A stretch of 64,000 nt of DNA from Planctomycetaceae bacterium (GCA_012719125.1 JAAYAY010000061.1:80872-144871); one strand, 5' to 3'; counted from the stretch's first letter, positions 34,862 to 44,855 are shown. Program-made: numbers and translations. Notes: generated from the letters alone by a model not told the origin.

Positions 34862-35803
34862 ATGCGGCCCACGTCGATTCTTCTCACCGCGTGTCTGACC
34901 CTCTTCCTCCTGGCCTCTGCCGTTCCCGCAGTGGCCCAGCAGGTCACCGTCAGTACACCCCACACGACCGTCAGCGACAGCTTCTTCGAGCATACCGGAA
35001 CGAGTTGGGGCGCACGGGGCAGGAACTGGTTCTTCCAGTTCGGCCCCCCAGGAAATCCGAACGGCGCGGCGCCGCCGTTCGGCGGATTCGATCCCTCGGC
35101 CGGCGCCAACTTCGGGTTCGGATTCGGAGGCGGCCCGTTCAACGGCGGCTTCCTGGGCAACTTCTCGCAAGGCTCGCGCCGCTCGTTCACAAGTGTGACG
35201 CCCTCGGTCACCATGCTGAACGGTGGAACCGGCATGATCATGGATACCTCGGTGTCGCCCTTCGTGATGGGATACATCCCCGTTGTCGGCGGTTTTCCCA
35301 TGGTGGCCCCGCCGTTCGTACAACCGATGACTCCCCCGGCAACCTATATCCCTCCAGGCGAGGGCTCGGGGCACACGGCGGTGGTTCAGGCCTTGCAGAA
35401 TGCCTCCAAGGAACCGCCCTCGCCGAAACCCGATGTGGTTGACGCCCATGTTCCCGAGCAGGCAGACGACGACTTCACCCTCGTTGGACCCGAAGCGGCA
35501 GTAACCGGCAGTGTGGCTGCCGACGCCGGCGGCGGACGTTTGACCGCTTCGCAGCAGAGTTCGGCAGGTCGACCGGCGATGAGTGTGGCCGAGGCGCAAC
35601 GAATCCGCCAGGCGGAGGCGGCCCAAGGGGACATCGAGGCCCAGCGATTGCTCGAACGAGGCAAGCACGCTCAGGCCGACGGGAAGCTGAGCGTCGCTCG
35701 CACCTACTTCAAGATGGCGCTGAATCGCGCCTCTCCCAGTCTCCGCCAGGAGATCTTGGGCCAAATGGCGTCTCTGTCCACCGCGGAAGACGCACCCCGC
35801 TAG
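34862..35803 (+). CDS. Secreted Gly/Phe/Pro-rich protein, unknown
   Basis: A 313-residue protein with a Sec signal (ILLTACLTLFLLASAVPAVAQQ). The first half is low-complexity and rich in Gly, Phe, Pro and Asn (FGGFDPSAGANFGFGFGGGP). The C-terminal third is helical: SVAEAQRIRQAEAAQGDIEA, then QRLLERGKHAQADGKL and a TPR-like YFKMALNRA unit. The start is set by GGGAGG nine bases upstream. No family is recognised beyond the planctomycete habit of such exported proteins. It could be an envelope or surface-layer component. Confidence 0.6.
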   Translation: MRPTSILLTACLTLFLLASAVPAVAQQVTVSTPHTTVSDSFFEHTGTSWGARGRNWFFQFGPPGNPNGAAPPFGGFDPSAGANFGFGFGGGPFNGGFLGNFSQGSRRSFTSVTPSVTMLNGGTGMIMDTSVSPFVMGYIPVVGGFPMVAPPFVQPMTPPATYIPPGEGSGHTAVVQALQNASKEPPSPKPDVVDAHVPEQADDDFTLVGPEAAVTGSVAADAGGGRLTASQQSSAGRPAMSVAEAQRIRQAEAAQGDIEAQRLLERGKHAQADGKLSVARTYFKMALNRASPSLRQEILGQMASLSTAEDAPR

Positions 35804-35950
35804 GAAGGGGACCCTGGATGACGGATTGCTGGAGTGTCCCAGCACCCGATTCGTCTGTGCTACCGTGCTCAACCAACCGTGATGGCCTTGGATTCGGGCT
35901 GTCCGAAACGCTCAGGCCCTGCCGATGACCGAGCGAGGGGGAGGGCCCGT

Positions 35951-35978
35951 TTGACAGGTTGCACAGGCGCTCTATGAT
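35951..35978 (+). promoter_or_regulatory. Near-consensus promoter for the pyruvate dehydrogenase operon
   Basis: TTGACA (35951-35956), a 16-base spacer and TATGAT (35973-35978). Transcription would begin near 35985, about 50 bases before aceE. It is the strongest promoter-like sequence in the window, as expected for a central metabolic operon. Confidence 0.75.
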
Positions 35979-36035
35979 TCTGTTTTGATTGTCCGAAAAC
36001 GAAGCCTGGCGACCCAGTAATCGGTCGATGCGAAA

Positions 36036-38774
36036 ATGAATCGAAAAGGGAACGACGTGCCCAAGGGCGTCCTGCCCGAAGGCGTTCTGCAACGTCTGGC
36101 CGACGACCACGACCCCCAGGAAACCGAGGAGTGGCTCGAAGCCCTCGAGTTCGTCGTCCGCAGCGCCGGTCCCGAGCGGGCCGCCTACCTGCTCGAGCGT
36201 CTCAAACGCGAGGCGTTCAATATGGGGGTCCGTTTCGTCTCCAGTGCCACGACGCCCTATGTGAACACGATCACGCCCGACAAGCAGCCGGAATACCCGG
36301 GCGATCGGGCGATGGAACGCCGCATCAAGAGCCTGATCCGCTGGAACGCCATGGCCATGGTCGTCCGTGCGAACCGGGAAAGCGCCGGCATCGGCGGCCA
36401 TATCTCGTCCTACGCGTCGTCGGCCACGCTCTACGAAGTGGCCTTCAACCACTTCTTCCGCGGAAAACAGGGCAAGCTGCCCCCCGATCAGATTTTCTTC
36501 CAGGGCCACATCACGCCGGGCATCTACGCCCGCGCGTTCCTCGAAGGCCGGATCACCGAAGAACAAATGGCCAATTTCCGCCGAGAACTGGCGCCCGGCG
36601 GCGGACTCTCGTCGTATCCCCACCCCTGGCTGATGCCCAGCTTCTGGGAATTTCCCACGGTCTCGATGGGCCTGGGACCGATCATGGCGATCTACCAGGC
36701 ACGATTCAACCATTACCTGGCAGACCGGGGCATTGTCCCCGAGGCGGCCGGCAGTCGTGTGTGGGCGTTTCTGGGCGACGGCGAATGCGACGAACCCGAG
36801 ACGCTGGGCGCGATCACGCTGGCGGCACGCGAGCGTCTCGACAACCTGATCTTCGTCATCAACTGCAACCTGCAGCGGCTCGACGGCCCGGTCCGCGGCA
36901 ACGGCAAAATCATTCAGGAGCTGGAAGGCGCCTTCCGCGGCGCCGGCTGGAACGTGATCAAGGTGATCTGGGGCTCCGACTGGGATCCGCTGCTGGAGAA
37001 GGATACCGACGGGATCCTGGTCCGGCGGATGGACGAAGTCGTCGACGGCCAGTACCAGAAATACACGGTCGAGTCGGGCAGCTACATCCGCAAGCACTTC
37101 TTCGGTATCGACCCCTGGCTCGAATCGCTGGTCGCCGACCTGACCGACGAGCAGCTCCGGCGGCTGAAGCGGGGCGGCCACGATCCGCTCAAGGTCTACG
37201 CCGCTTACAAGGCGGCCTGCGAGCACAAGGGAGCCCCCACGGTCATCCTCGCCAAGACCGTCAAGGGATACGGGTTGGGCGAAGCCGGCGAGGGCCGCAA
37301 CATCACTCACCAGCAGAAGAAGCTCAACGAAGACGAACTCCGCCACTTCCGCGAGCGGTTCGATATCCCCATTTCGGACGACGAAGTGGCCAAGGCGCCC
37401 TTCTACCGTCCGCCGGCCGACAGCCCCGAAATGAAGTACCTGCAATCGCGCCGCGAAGCCCTGGGCGGCTATGTGCCCAGCCGGCGCAAGTCGCTGGTCA
37501 AGCTCAAGCCGCCCAAATGGGAAGACTTCGCCGAGTTCTTTGCCGGCAGCGAGGGTCGCGACGTGTCGTCGACGATGGCCTTCGTCCGGCTCCTCAATCG
37601 CTTGATGCGCGACAAGGCGTTGGGCCGATACATTGTGCCGATCGTGCCCGACGAGGCCCGCACCTTCGGCATGGAGGCCATGTTCCGCCAGTTCGGCATC
37701 TACGCTCACAGCGGCCAGCTCTACGAGCCGGTCGACTCGGATACCGTGCTCTACTATCACGAGGCAAAGGACGGGCAGATCCTGGAAGAGGGGATCACCG
37801 AGGCGGGATCGATGGCGTCGTTCATCGCGGCCGCGACCGCCCACTCCAGCCACGGAATCAACATGATTCCCTTCTTCATCTACTATTCGATGTTCGGCTT
37901 CCAGCGGATCGGCGACCTGATCTGGGCCGCCAGCGACATGCGCTGCCGCGGGTTCCTGCTCGGCGGCACGGCCGGCCGGACGACCCTGGCCGGCGAAGGC
38001 TTGCAGCATCAGGACGGCAACAGCCTCCTCTACGCGCTTGCCTACCCGACTCTCCAGGCCTACGATCCCTGCTATGCCTACGAAATGGCGGCCGTCGTGC
38101 TCGACGGCATCCGCCGCATGTTCTTCGACGAAGAGGATGTTTTCTATTACATCACGTTGATGAACGAAAACTACGAGATGCCGCCGTTGCCCATGCAGCA
38201 AGACGTTTCGGGCCGGAATGTCTCGGAAGCGATCTGCCGGGGAATTTACCGCCTGTCTTCGCGCGACTTGGGCAAGAAGTCGCCCAAGGTCCGCCTGTTC
38301 GGCTCCGGGGCTATCTTGCGAGAGGTGCTGCGTGCCCAGGACATCCTCGACCAGCAGTTCGGCGTGTCGAGCACGGTCTACAGCGTGACGAGCTACAAGG
38401 CCCTGTACGACGACGGGAACGCGTGCGAGCGTTGGAACCGGCTCCATCCCGGCGAGAACCGCCGGCCCTTCGTTACCCAGGCGGTCGACTCGGAGGGCGG
38501 GCCCATCGTGGCCGCCAGCGACTACGTGAAGGCCGTGCCGCTGTCGCTCGCCCGTTGGCTGCCGGGGCCCTATGCCGTGTTGGGAACCGACGGCTTCGGA
38601 CGCAGCGAAGCCCGCCAGGAACTGAGGCGGTTCTTCGAAGTCGACGCCGAGAACATCGCCCTGGCAGCCCTCACCGAACTGGCCGATCAGGATAAGTATC
38701 CCCGCGAGAAACTGGCGGCGGCGATCAAGAAACTCAGCCTGGATCCCGAAAAGCCCAACCAGACGGAAGTGTAG
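36036..38774 (+). CDS. aceE: Pyruvate dehydrogenase E1, homodimeric type
   Basis: A 912-residue AceE-type E1, close to the 887 residues of the E. coli enzyme. It decarboxylates pyruvate on thiamine diphosphate and passes the acetyl group to E2. Seen motifs include SSYASSATLYEVAFNHFF near residue 125, the ThDP site WAFLGDGECDEPETLGAI near 243 followed by NCNLQRLDGPVRGNGKII, and the C-terminal EGITEAGSMASFIAA. It lies 115 bases before the E2 gene and two genes before E3 and is driven by the promoter at 35951. The gap to E2 contains an A/T-rich segment with no gene. Confidence 0.95.
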   Translation: MNRKGNDVPKGVLPEGVLQRLADDHDPQETEEWLEALEFVVRSAGPERAAYLLERLKREAFNMGVRFVSSATTPYVNTITPDKQPEYPGDRAMERRIKSLIRWNAMAMVVRANRESAGIGGHISSYASSATLYEVAFNHFFRGKQGKLPPDQIFFQGHITPGIYARAFLEGRITEEQMANFRRELAPGGGLSSYPHPWLMPSFWEFPTVSMGLGPIMAIYQARFNHYLADRGIVPEAAGSRVWAFLGDGECDEPETLGAITLAARERLDNLIFVINCNLQRLDGPVRGNGKIIQELEGAFRGAGWNVIKVIWGSDWDPLLEKDTDGILVRRMDEVVDGQYQKYTVESGSYIRKHFFGIDPWLESLVADLTDEQLRRLKRGGHDPLKVYAAYKAACEHKGAPTVILAKTVKGYGLGEAGEGRNITHQQKKLNEDELRHFRERFDIPISDDEVAKAPFYRPPADSPEMKYLQSRREALGGYVPSRRKSLVKLKPPKWEDFAEFFAGSEGRDVSSTMAFVRLLNRLMRDKALGRYIVPIVPDEARTFGMEAMFRQFGIYAHSGQLYEPVDSDTVLYYHEAKDGQILEEGITEAGSMASFIAAATAHSSHGINMIPFFIYYSMFGFQRIGDLIWAASDMRCRGFLLGGTAGRTTLAGEGLQHQDGNSLLYALAYPTLQAYDPCYAYEMAAVVLDGIRRMFFDEEDVFYYITLMNENYEMPPLPMQQDVSGRNVSEAICRGIYRLSSRDLGKKSPKVRLFGSGAILREVLRAQDILDQQFGVSSTVYSVTSYKALYDDGNACERWNRLHPGENRRPFVTQAVDSEGGPIVAASDYVKAVPLSLARWLPGPYAVLGTDGFGRSEARQELRRFFEVDAENIALAALTELADQDKYPREKLAAAIKKLSLDPEKPNQTEV

Positions 38775-38889
38775 ATTTCTCCAGTTTGAGGAATCCTGAT
38801 TTGTCATTTCGGATTTGTTTCGGATTTCGAGATTCGGATCTCGTATTTCACCCCAACGCCACTTTATCCATTGCCGTCCACATACCGAC

Positions 38890-40182
38890 ATGAGCATCGA
38901 ATTCAAACTACCCGAACTGGGCGAGAACATCGAAAGCGGCGACGTCGTCAACGTGCTGGTGCGCGAGGGCGACGTGATCGAAGGGAATCAGGGCGTCGTC
39001 GAACTGGAGACCGACAAGGCCGTGATCGAAGTGCCCTGTCCCCACGCGGGCAAGGTCGAGAAGATCCTCGTCGGCAAGGGCGATACGGTCAAGGTAGGCC
39101 AGGTCCTGCTGACGATCGACGGGGCGGCCGAAGCGGAGCCGCAGGCCCCGGCAGACCAGGAGCCGCCGGCGAAAGAAAAGGCCCCGGCCAAGAAGTCGGA
39201 ACCGGCGAAGAAATCGGCTCCAGCCGAATCGGCGCCCGTTGCGACGCCGCCGTCGCCTGCTCCTGCCGCCGAAGGCGGACCGATTCCGGCCGGACCGGCC
39301 GCGCGTCGGCTGGCTCGGGAGATGGGCGTCGACCTGGCACGAGTCGCCGGCTCCGGGGCTCGCGGGCGGATCACCGTCGAAGACGTCGAGGCCGCCGGGT
39401 CGGGCCGGAGAGCCGCCGCGCCGGCGGCACCGATCGGCCGGCCCGTCGTTCCCCCCGGCACGCCCGGCAGCGACAACTGGGGCAGCATTCGCGTCGAAAA
39501 GATGTCGAAGATCCGCCGGACGATCGCCGCCCAGATGGTCAAATCGGTGAGCACGGCGCCCCACGTGACCAATTTCGACGACGCGGACATCACGGTCCTC
39601 GAGGAGATGCGGAAGAGCGTTCCCAAGGGTTATCTCGGGGAGGACATCAAGCTGACGGTGATGCCGTTCGTGATGAAGGCCGTGGCGGCCTCGCTGCGGC
39701 AGCATCCCGTGCTGAACGCCTCGATCGACGACGAAAACGAGCAAGTCGTCTACAAGGAATATGTCAACCTGGGAATCGCCGTCGACACGCCTCGCGGCCT
39801 GGTGGTGCCCGTGATGCGGGGCGTCGACCGCATGACCATCGGGCAGATCGCCGGCGAACTGGCCACACTGGCCGGCAAGGCCCGCGACGTGAGCTTCACC
39901 ATTGAGGACCTCCGCGGCGGCACCTTCACAATCAGCAATCTCGGGGCCGTGGGGGGGATCTACAGCACTCCGGTCATCAACCATCCCGAGGTGGCCATAC
40001 TGCTCCTGGGTCGTTCGCGATGGATGCCGATCGTCCGCGACGGCAATGTCGAAACGCGGTTCATGATGCCGCTGAGCCTTTCCTACGATCACCGCCTTGT
40101 CGACGGCGCCGCGGCCGCCCGTTTTCTCAACCAGGTGATCGACTATCTGGAGACGCCGGCGAAGTTGTTGATTACGGGGTAG
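38890..40182 (+). CDS. aceF: Dihydrolipoamide acetyltransferase (PDH E2)
   Basis: A 430-residue E2. One N-terminal lipoyl domain has its lipoate-carrying Lys43 in ETDKAVIE. An Ala/Pro/Lys linker (about 80-130) follows, then the E3-binding domain (AARRLAREMGVDLARVAGSG, about 137-170) and the acyltransferase core, with YDHRLVDGAAAARF near residue 400 holding the catalytic His and Asp. Only one lipoyl domain is present against three in E. coli AceF. The ATG at 38890 is chosen because the lipoyl domain starts there; an upstream in-frame ATG adds unrelated residues. Confidence 0.95.
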   Translation: MSIEFKLPELGENIESGDVVNVLVREGDVIEGNQGVVELETDKAVIEVPCPHAGKVEKILVGKGDTVKVGQVLLTIDGAAEAEPQAPADQEPPAKEKAPAKKSEPAKKSAPAESAPVATPPSPAPAAEGGPIPAGPAARRLAREMGVDLARVAGSGARGRITVEDVEAAGSGRRAAAPAAPIGRPVVPPGTPGSDNWGSIRVEKMSKIRRTIAAQMVKSVSTAPHVTNFDDADITVLEEMRKSVPKGYLGEDIKLTVMPFVMKAVAASLRQHPVLNASIDDENEQVVYKEYVNLGIAVDTPRGLVVPVMRGVDRMTIGQIAGELATLAGKARDVSFTIEDLRGGTFTISNLGAVGGIYSTPVINHPEVAILLLGRSRWMPIVRDGNVETRFMMPLSLSYDHRLVDGAAAARFLNQVIDYLETPAKLLITG

Positions 40183-40243
40183 TGTTGACGCTTTGCACAA
40201 CTACAATGGGAAGCTTGGATCGAACAGCAAATACGGATACAAG

Positions 40244-41659
40244 ATGGATACACAACTGGTAATCGTCGGTGGCGGACCGGGTGGCTATGCGGCGGCATTC
40301 CTGGCCGCAGACCTGGGGATGCGGGTCACGGTGGTCGACGTCGAAAAGCGTCTTGGCGGAGTCTGCCTGTTGCGGGGATGCATCCCCTCGAAGGCTCTGC
40401 TCCACGTGGCCAAAGCCATGGCCGAGGCCGAGCACCTGGCCGAATGGGGCGTGAGCTTCGACAAGCCCGCAATCGACCTCGACAGGATCCGCAAGCGGAA
40501 AGACAAGGTCATCTCGACCCTGACCGGCGGGCTCGGGCAGTTGGCCAAGAAACGCAAGGTCGACGTGATCCAGGCTCGTGCCACGTTTGAAGACTCGCGG
40601 ACCCTCAAACTCGATGCGGTCGGCGACAAGCCGCTGGACGACGACCGGCTCCGCTTCCAGCACTGCATCCTGGCAACCGGTTCCAGCCCTACGAAGATCC
40701 CGGCCTTCAACATCGGCTCCAACCGGGTGATGGACTCGACCGGGGCCCTCGCGCTGCCCGACATTCCCGAGTCTTTGCTGGTGGTCGGCGGCGGCTATAT
40801 CGGCCTGGAAATGGGGACCGTCTATGCCGCTCTCGGCAGCCGCGTCTCAGTGGTCGAATTGCTGGACGGGCTGCTCCCCGGTGCCGATCGCGACCTGGTC
40901 AAGCCGCTGGCCAAGCGGCTCTCGGGCCAGTTCGAGTCGATCTGGCTCAACACGAAGGTCGTCTCCATGGCCGAGCGGGACGACGCAGTCGAAGTCACCT
41001 TCGAGGGCGACCTGGACGAGAAGGTCCACCGGTTCAGCCGGGTGCTGGTCTCGATCGGGCGCCGGCCGAACAGCGCCGGCCTGGGCCTGGAGAACACCAA
41101 GGTCGAGGTGAACGAGAAGGGGTTCGTCGTCGTCGATTCGAAACAGCGGACCGCCGACCCCAGTATTCTGGCCATCGGCGACGTTGCCGGCGAGCCGATG
41201 CTCGCCCATAAGGCGGCCCATGAAGGCAAGGTGGCGGTCGAGGTGCTGGCGGGCGAGCCGGCCGAGTTTGCCCCGCGGGCCATCCCGGCGGTGGTCTTCA
41301 CCGATCCCGAAATCGCCTGGGCCGGATTGACGGAGAACGAAGCCAAGGCGAAGCAAATCGACGTTGCCACGGCCGTTTTCCCCTGGGCGGCCAGCGGCCG
41401 GGCACAAGCGGTGGGGCGCACCGAGGGATTCACCAAGTGGCTGATCGACCCGAAGAGTGAGCGGGTCGTCGGGTGCGGCATCGTCGGGCCGGGAGCCGGG
41501 GATCTGATCGGCGAGGCCGTGCTGGCGATCGAGATGGGTGCGGCCGTCCGGGATCTGACCGACTCGATTCATCCTCACCCCACCCTGACCGAAACGCTGG
41601 GGGCGGCCGCCGAGGTCCATTTCGGCACGGCCACGGACCTCTACCGGCCGAAACGCTAG
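40244..41659 (+). CDS. lpdA: Dihydrolipoamide dehydrogenase (PDH E3)
   Basis: A 471-residue flavoprotein disulfide reductase that reoxidises lipoamide and makes NADH. The FAD site VIVGGGPGGYAAA is at residues 6-18. The redox disulfide is C41/C46 in GGVCLLRGCIPSKAL. The second Rossmann motif is VVGGGYIGLEMG near 180, and the His-Glu pair HPHPTLTE lies near residue 443. The start at 40244 follows the family N-terminus. It completes the aceE-aceF-lpd operon and ends just before a repeat element. Confidence 0.94.
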   Translation: MDTQLVIVGGGPGGYAAAFLAADLGMRVTVVDVEKRLGGVCLLRGCIPSKALLHVAKAMAEAEHLAEWGVSFDKPAIDLDRIRKRKDKVISTLTGGLGQLAKKRKVDVIQARATFEDSRTLKLDAVGDKPLDDDRLRFQHCILATGSSPTKIPAFNIGSNRVMDSTGALALPDIPESLLVVGGGYIGLEMGTVYAALGSRVSVVELLDGLLPGADRDLVKPLAKRLSGQFESIWLNTKVVSMAERDDAVEVTFEGDLDEKVHRFSRVLVSIGRRPNSAGLGLENTKVEVNEKGFVVVDSKQRTADPSILAIGDVAGEPMLAHKAAHEGKVAVEVLAGEPAEFAPRAIPAVVFTDPEIAWAGLTENEAKAKQIDVATAVFPWAASGRAQAVGRTEGFTKWLIDPKSERVVGCGIVGPGAGDLIGEAVLAIEMGAAVRDLTDSIHPHPTLTETLGAAAEVHFGTATDLYRPKR

Positions 41660-41683
41660 CGCCCGGCGCCGCCGAGAGGCGTC

Positions 41684-41857
41684 AGGGGAACTGCAAAGTA
41701 GCAGGCACGCTCCGCCGTGCCGTCCGCAGAACTGCAAAGTAGCAGGCACGCTCCGCCGTGCCATCCGCAGAACTGCCGGAAATCCCGATTTTCCGCCAGC
41801 GGCGCTCGAAGAGCGCCTGCTACTTCTCTTGCCACAAGAGGACTTTGCAGTTCTCCT
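41684..41857. repeat. 174-bp inverted-repeat element (MITE-like), copy B with internal duplication
   Basis: The termini AGGGGAACTGCAAAGT and ACTTTGCAGTTCTCCT match copy A at 23791. Its left 41 bases (from AACTGCAAAGTAGCAGGC) are tandemly repeated at 41689-41729 and 41730-41770 with a single base change, so it is longer than copy A. It carries no gene. Confidence 0.8.
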
Positions 41858-41876
41858 GGAGGAGGCGTGCCGGGCC

Positions 41877-41904
41877 TTGTATTTTCGAGGCGATTCGCTA
41901 TCCT
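41877..41904 (+). promoter_or_regulatory. Possible promoter for citrate synthase
   Basis: TTGTAT (41877-41882), 16 bases, TATCCT (41899-41904), just outside the repeat element. The leader to gltA would be about 310 bases, in which I see no gene. The match is moderate. Confidence 0.3.
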
Positions 41905-42222
41905 TGATTCGTGCTATCGACAGACAAACGACTTCCCGATTTGCCGGGCGGCGCGACAACCCGGGTTCTGTGGGAGAAACCGAGAGGTCGTTTTTCGGCT
42001 TGGTCGTCGACAATCTGATGTACTCTCGCCGGATTCCCGGATCGGACCGTGAGCTGTGGTTGTTGCGGGCACGGAGCACGCCGGGCCGAATTCCCCCATG
42101 CTGCTGCGATCGTGTCTTGGCTTCCTGGACGTCCTTCACGACCGAGGAGCACATCCTTGCCAATCCCCGTGCCGCCGCGCCCTCATCCAGGGCCGTCTTG
42201 GGCAGAGAACAGGAGATGACGA

Positions 42223-43509
42223 ATGGAACGAACGGCTAAACTGACTTTCGAGGGGCATGAGCTTGAACTGCCCATTGAAGAGGGTGCCGAAGGCGAACTG
42301 GCCATCGACGTCAGCGATCTTTACGGCAAGACGGGCGCAACGACGCTCGATCGCTCGCTGGCCAACACGGCCCTGTGCCGCAGCCAGATCACCTACATCG
42401 ACGGCGACAAAGGAATTCTGCGTTACCGCGGGATTCCCATTGAAGACCTGGTCTATCGGCCCAACTTCGTGGAGATCGCCTGGCTGCTGATTTTCGGCCG
42501 GCTTCCCAATCGCCAGGAGCTTTCCGACTTCAGCGAAGCCCTGTCGAACAACCAACTCCTGCACGAAGGTCTCAGGCACCAGTTCCAGCACATTCCGGTC
42601 GACGCGCCCCCCATGGCGATCCTGTCGGCCATGCTCAACAACCTGGCCTGCTACCACCAGGAACTTCTCACGGTCGAAGACACGGAGCAGTTCACGCTGG
42701 CCGCCGCCCGGCTGATCAGCAAGGTCCGCACGATCGCCGCGTTTTCCTATCGCCGGTCGCGTGGTCTGCCGATCATCCATCCCGATCCGGCCCTCCGCTA
42801 CTGTGCCAACTTCCTCCACATGATGTTCTCCGTCCCCTACCGGCACCATGTGCTCGATCCGGAAATCGAGGACGCGTTGAACCTGATTTTTATTCTGCAC
42901 GCCGATCACGAGCAGAATTGCAGCACCGCCACGGTTCGCACCGTCGGTTCGGCGAGAGCCAATCTGTTCGCCTCCTGTGCGGCGGGCGTCTGCGCACTCT
43001 GGGGCCCCCTCCACGGCGGAGCCAACGTCGAGGTGATCAGCATGCTCGAACAGATCGCCGCGGGCGGAATGGAACCCGAGGAGTGCATCCGCCTGGCCAA
43101 GGACAAGGACTCCGGGTTCCGGCTCTTCGGATTCGGACACCGCGTCTACAAGAACTACGATCCCAGGGCCAAGATCCTGCGCGAGACCTGCGAGCGGGTG
43201 TTTGCCAGGATTCAGGTTCGCGACCCGCTGCTCGATATCGCCCGGAAACTGGAGGAACTGGCCCTCAAGGACAGCTACTTTGTCGACAGGAGGCTCTATC
43301 CGAATGTCGATTTTTACAGTGGAATTATCTTGCGAGCGATGGGCATTCCGACGAATATGTTCACGGTGTGCTTTGCCATCGGACGTCTACCGGGTTGGAT
43401 CGCCCATTGGAAGGAACAGCATGACGACCCGTCGAGCCGGATCATCCGCCCCCGCCAGGTGTATCTCGGCTCGAAGCAACGCGGCTACGTGCCCATGAGT
43501 GAGCGGTAG
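42223..43509 (+). CDS. gltA: Citrate synthase
   Basis: A 428-residue type II (hexameric-type) citrate synthase that condenses acetyl-CoA with oxaloacetate. The N-terminal beta segment AKLTFEGHELELPI resembles the NADH-binding part of Gram-negative enzymes. Catalytic signatures are LHADHEQNCSTATVR (His226/229), GPLHGGANVEVISM, FGFGHRVYKNYDPRA (His306) and NVDFYSG (Asp363). AGGAG lies just before the ATG. It follows the PDH operon, so the pair controls carbon entry to the TCA cycle. Confidence 0.96.
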   Translation: MERTAKLTFEGHELELPIEEGAEGELAIDVSDLYGKTGATTLDRSLANTALCRSQITYIDGDKGILRYRGIPIEDLVYRPNFVEIAWLLIFGRLPNRQELSDFSEALSNNQLLHEGLRHQFQHIPVDAPPMAILSAMLNNLACYHQELLTVEDTEQFTLAAARLISKVRTIAAFSYRRSRGLPIIHPDPALRYCANFLHMMFSVPYRHHVLDPEIEDALNLIFILHADHEQNCSTATVRTVGSARANLFASCAAGVCALWGPLHGGANVEVISMLEQIAAGGMEPEECIRLAKDKDSGFRLFGFGHRVYKNYDPRAKILRETCERVFARIQVRDPLLDIARKLEELALKDSYFVDRRLYPNVDFYSGIILRAMGIPTNMFTVCFAIGRLPGWIAHWKEQHDDPSSRIIRPRQVYLGSKQRGYVPMSER

Positions 43510-43550
43510 CAGCAGGACGCCGATCGTTCCCTTCCTCCAAGGACCGACTT

Positions 43551-44855
43551 GTGCTCCGAACGCGTCAGAAACTGGGAAAATACGTGATCGAACGGCGACT
43601 GGCCGAGGGACCGTTCGCCAACGTCTATCGAGCGCTCGACACGATTGAGGGTGTCCGAGTGGCGCTCAAGGTGCCCCAGCCCCATCTGGTGACCAAGGAG
43701 CTTCTCGAAGAATTCCGCGAAGAAGTGCGCCTCATGGCGAGGCTCGATCACGCCCATATCCTGATGCTGAAGGACGCCAGCCTGATCGACGGACACTTCG
43801 TCATAGCCCTTCCCCTGGGGCAACGAACGCTTGCCGATCGCATGCAGACCCGCATGGGACTGAAGACAGCGCTCCGCTACGCCGAGCAGATGCTCGACGC
43901 CGTGGCCTACGCCCATGAGAACCGCATCATCCACTGCGACCTGAAGCCGGAGAACTTCCTGATTTTCGACGACGATTGGCTGCGTCTGGCCGACTTCGGC
44001 ATCGCTCGGGTGGCCCGCCGGACCATCCAGGGCTCGGGTTGGGGCACCCTCGGCTACATGGCGCCGGAGCAGGCCATGGGCAAGCCTTCGTTCCGTTCCG
44101 ACGTTTTTTCGCTCGGCCTGATCCTCTATCGGATGTTCTCCGGTCGCCTTCCCGATTGGCCCTACGACTGGCCCCCCGTCGGCTTCGATCGCCTACGCCG
44201 CCAGATCCACCCCAAGATGATCGAGGTCGTGCGGCGTGCCATGGAATTCCAATCCCGCCGCCGCTACGCCGATGCCAGCCAGATGCAGGCAGCCTTCCTG
44301 CGAGCGCGGCCCGCGGCGCTCAGGTTCCGTGCGCAGAAAGCCGGCAAGAAGGCCCGATCCGACACCGACAAACGGGACTGGAAGACGATCCGCTTTCAAC
44401 AGTTTCAACGCGAGCACGGCCATGAACTGGCGGCACGGCACACGTGCCGTCGCTGTGGCGGCCCGGTGGCCGAGGCCATGGCGTTCTGCTGCTGGTGCGG
44501 AACGAGCCGGACCGTCCATCGCGGCGAAACGGCGTTTCCGGCCGCATGCCCGCGATGCAAGCGAGGCCTCAAGCTCGACTGGCGATTCTGTCCCTGGTGT
44601 TTCGGGCCGGGATTCGAAGTCACGACCAACCGGCAGTTCGGCGACATACGCTACGAAGGGCGCTGCGAGAATGCCAAGTGCACGCGAAAGCAGCTCATGC
44701 CCTTCATGCGCTATTGTCCCTGGTGCCGAACCAAGGTGCGGAGAAGATGGAAAGTACCGGGGTCCTCGCAGAGGTGCTCTTCCTGCGGATGGGGAGTCTT
44801 CCGGTCCTACTGGAGCTACTGTCCCTGGTGCGGAAAACGGATTTCTGCGGAATGA
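43551..44855 (+). CDS. Serine/threonine protein kinase with four C-terminal zinc ribbons
   Basis: A 434-residue Hanks-type kinase fused to a zinc-binding tail. Residues 10-260 have LAEGPFANVYRA (Gly-loop lacking one Gly), ALKVP (ATP Lys), HCDLKPEN (Arg of HRD replaced by Cys), LADFGIAR and GTLGYMAPEQ. From about residue 299 eight Cys-x2-Cys or similar half sites follow (CRRCGG, CCWCG, CPRCKRG, CPWCFG, a C-x4-C, CPWCRT, CSSCGW, CPWCGK), enough for four zinc ribbons. There is no membrane segment. Start GTG. It lies 42 bases after citrate synthase and 57 before a PP2C gene, so it may sense a central-carbon state. Confidence 0.82.
   Translation: MLRTRQKLGKYVIERRLAEGPFANVYRALDTIEGVRVALKVPQPHLVTKELLEEFREEVRLMARLDHAHILMLKDASLIDGHFVIALPLGQRTLADRMQTRMGLKTALRYAEQMLDAVAYAHENRIIHCDLKPENFLIFDDDWLRLADFGIARVARRTIQGSGWGTLGYMAPEQAMGKPSFRSDVFSLGLILYRMFSGRLPDWPYDWPPVGFDRLRRQIHPKMIEVVRRAMEFQSRRRYADASQMQAAFLRARPAALRFRAQKAGKKARSDTDKRDWKTIRFQQFQREHGHELAARHTCRRCGGPVAEAMAFCCWCGTSRTVHRGETAFPAACPRCKRGLKLDWRFCPWCFGPGFEVTTNRQFGDIRYEGRCENAKCTRKQLMPFMRYCPWCRTKVRRRWKVPGSSQRCSSCGWGVFRSYWSYCPWCGKRISAE

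Noticed and set aside
33385..35301. 638-codon minus-strand open frame covering the small membrane proteins and the secreted protein
   Set aside because: It overlaps three better plus-strand genes, of which the secreted protein has a signal peptide and promoter, and it shows no domain.
35709..38951. About 1080-codon minus-strand open frame opposite aceE
   Set aside because: It mirrors the aceE codon pattern and shows no domain; aceE itself is unmistakable.
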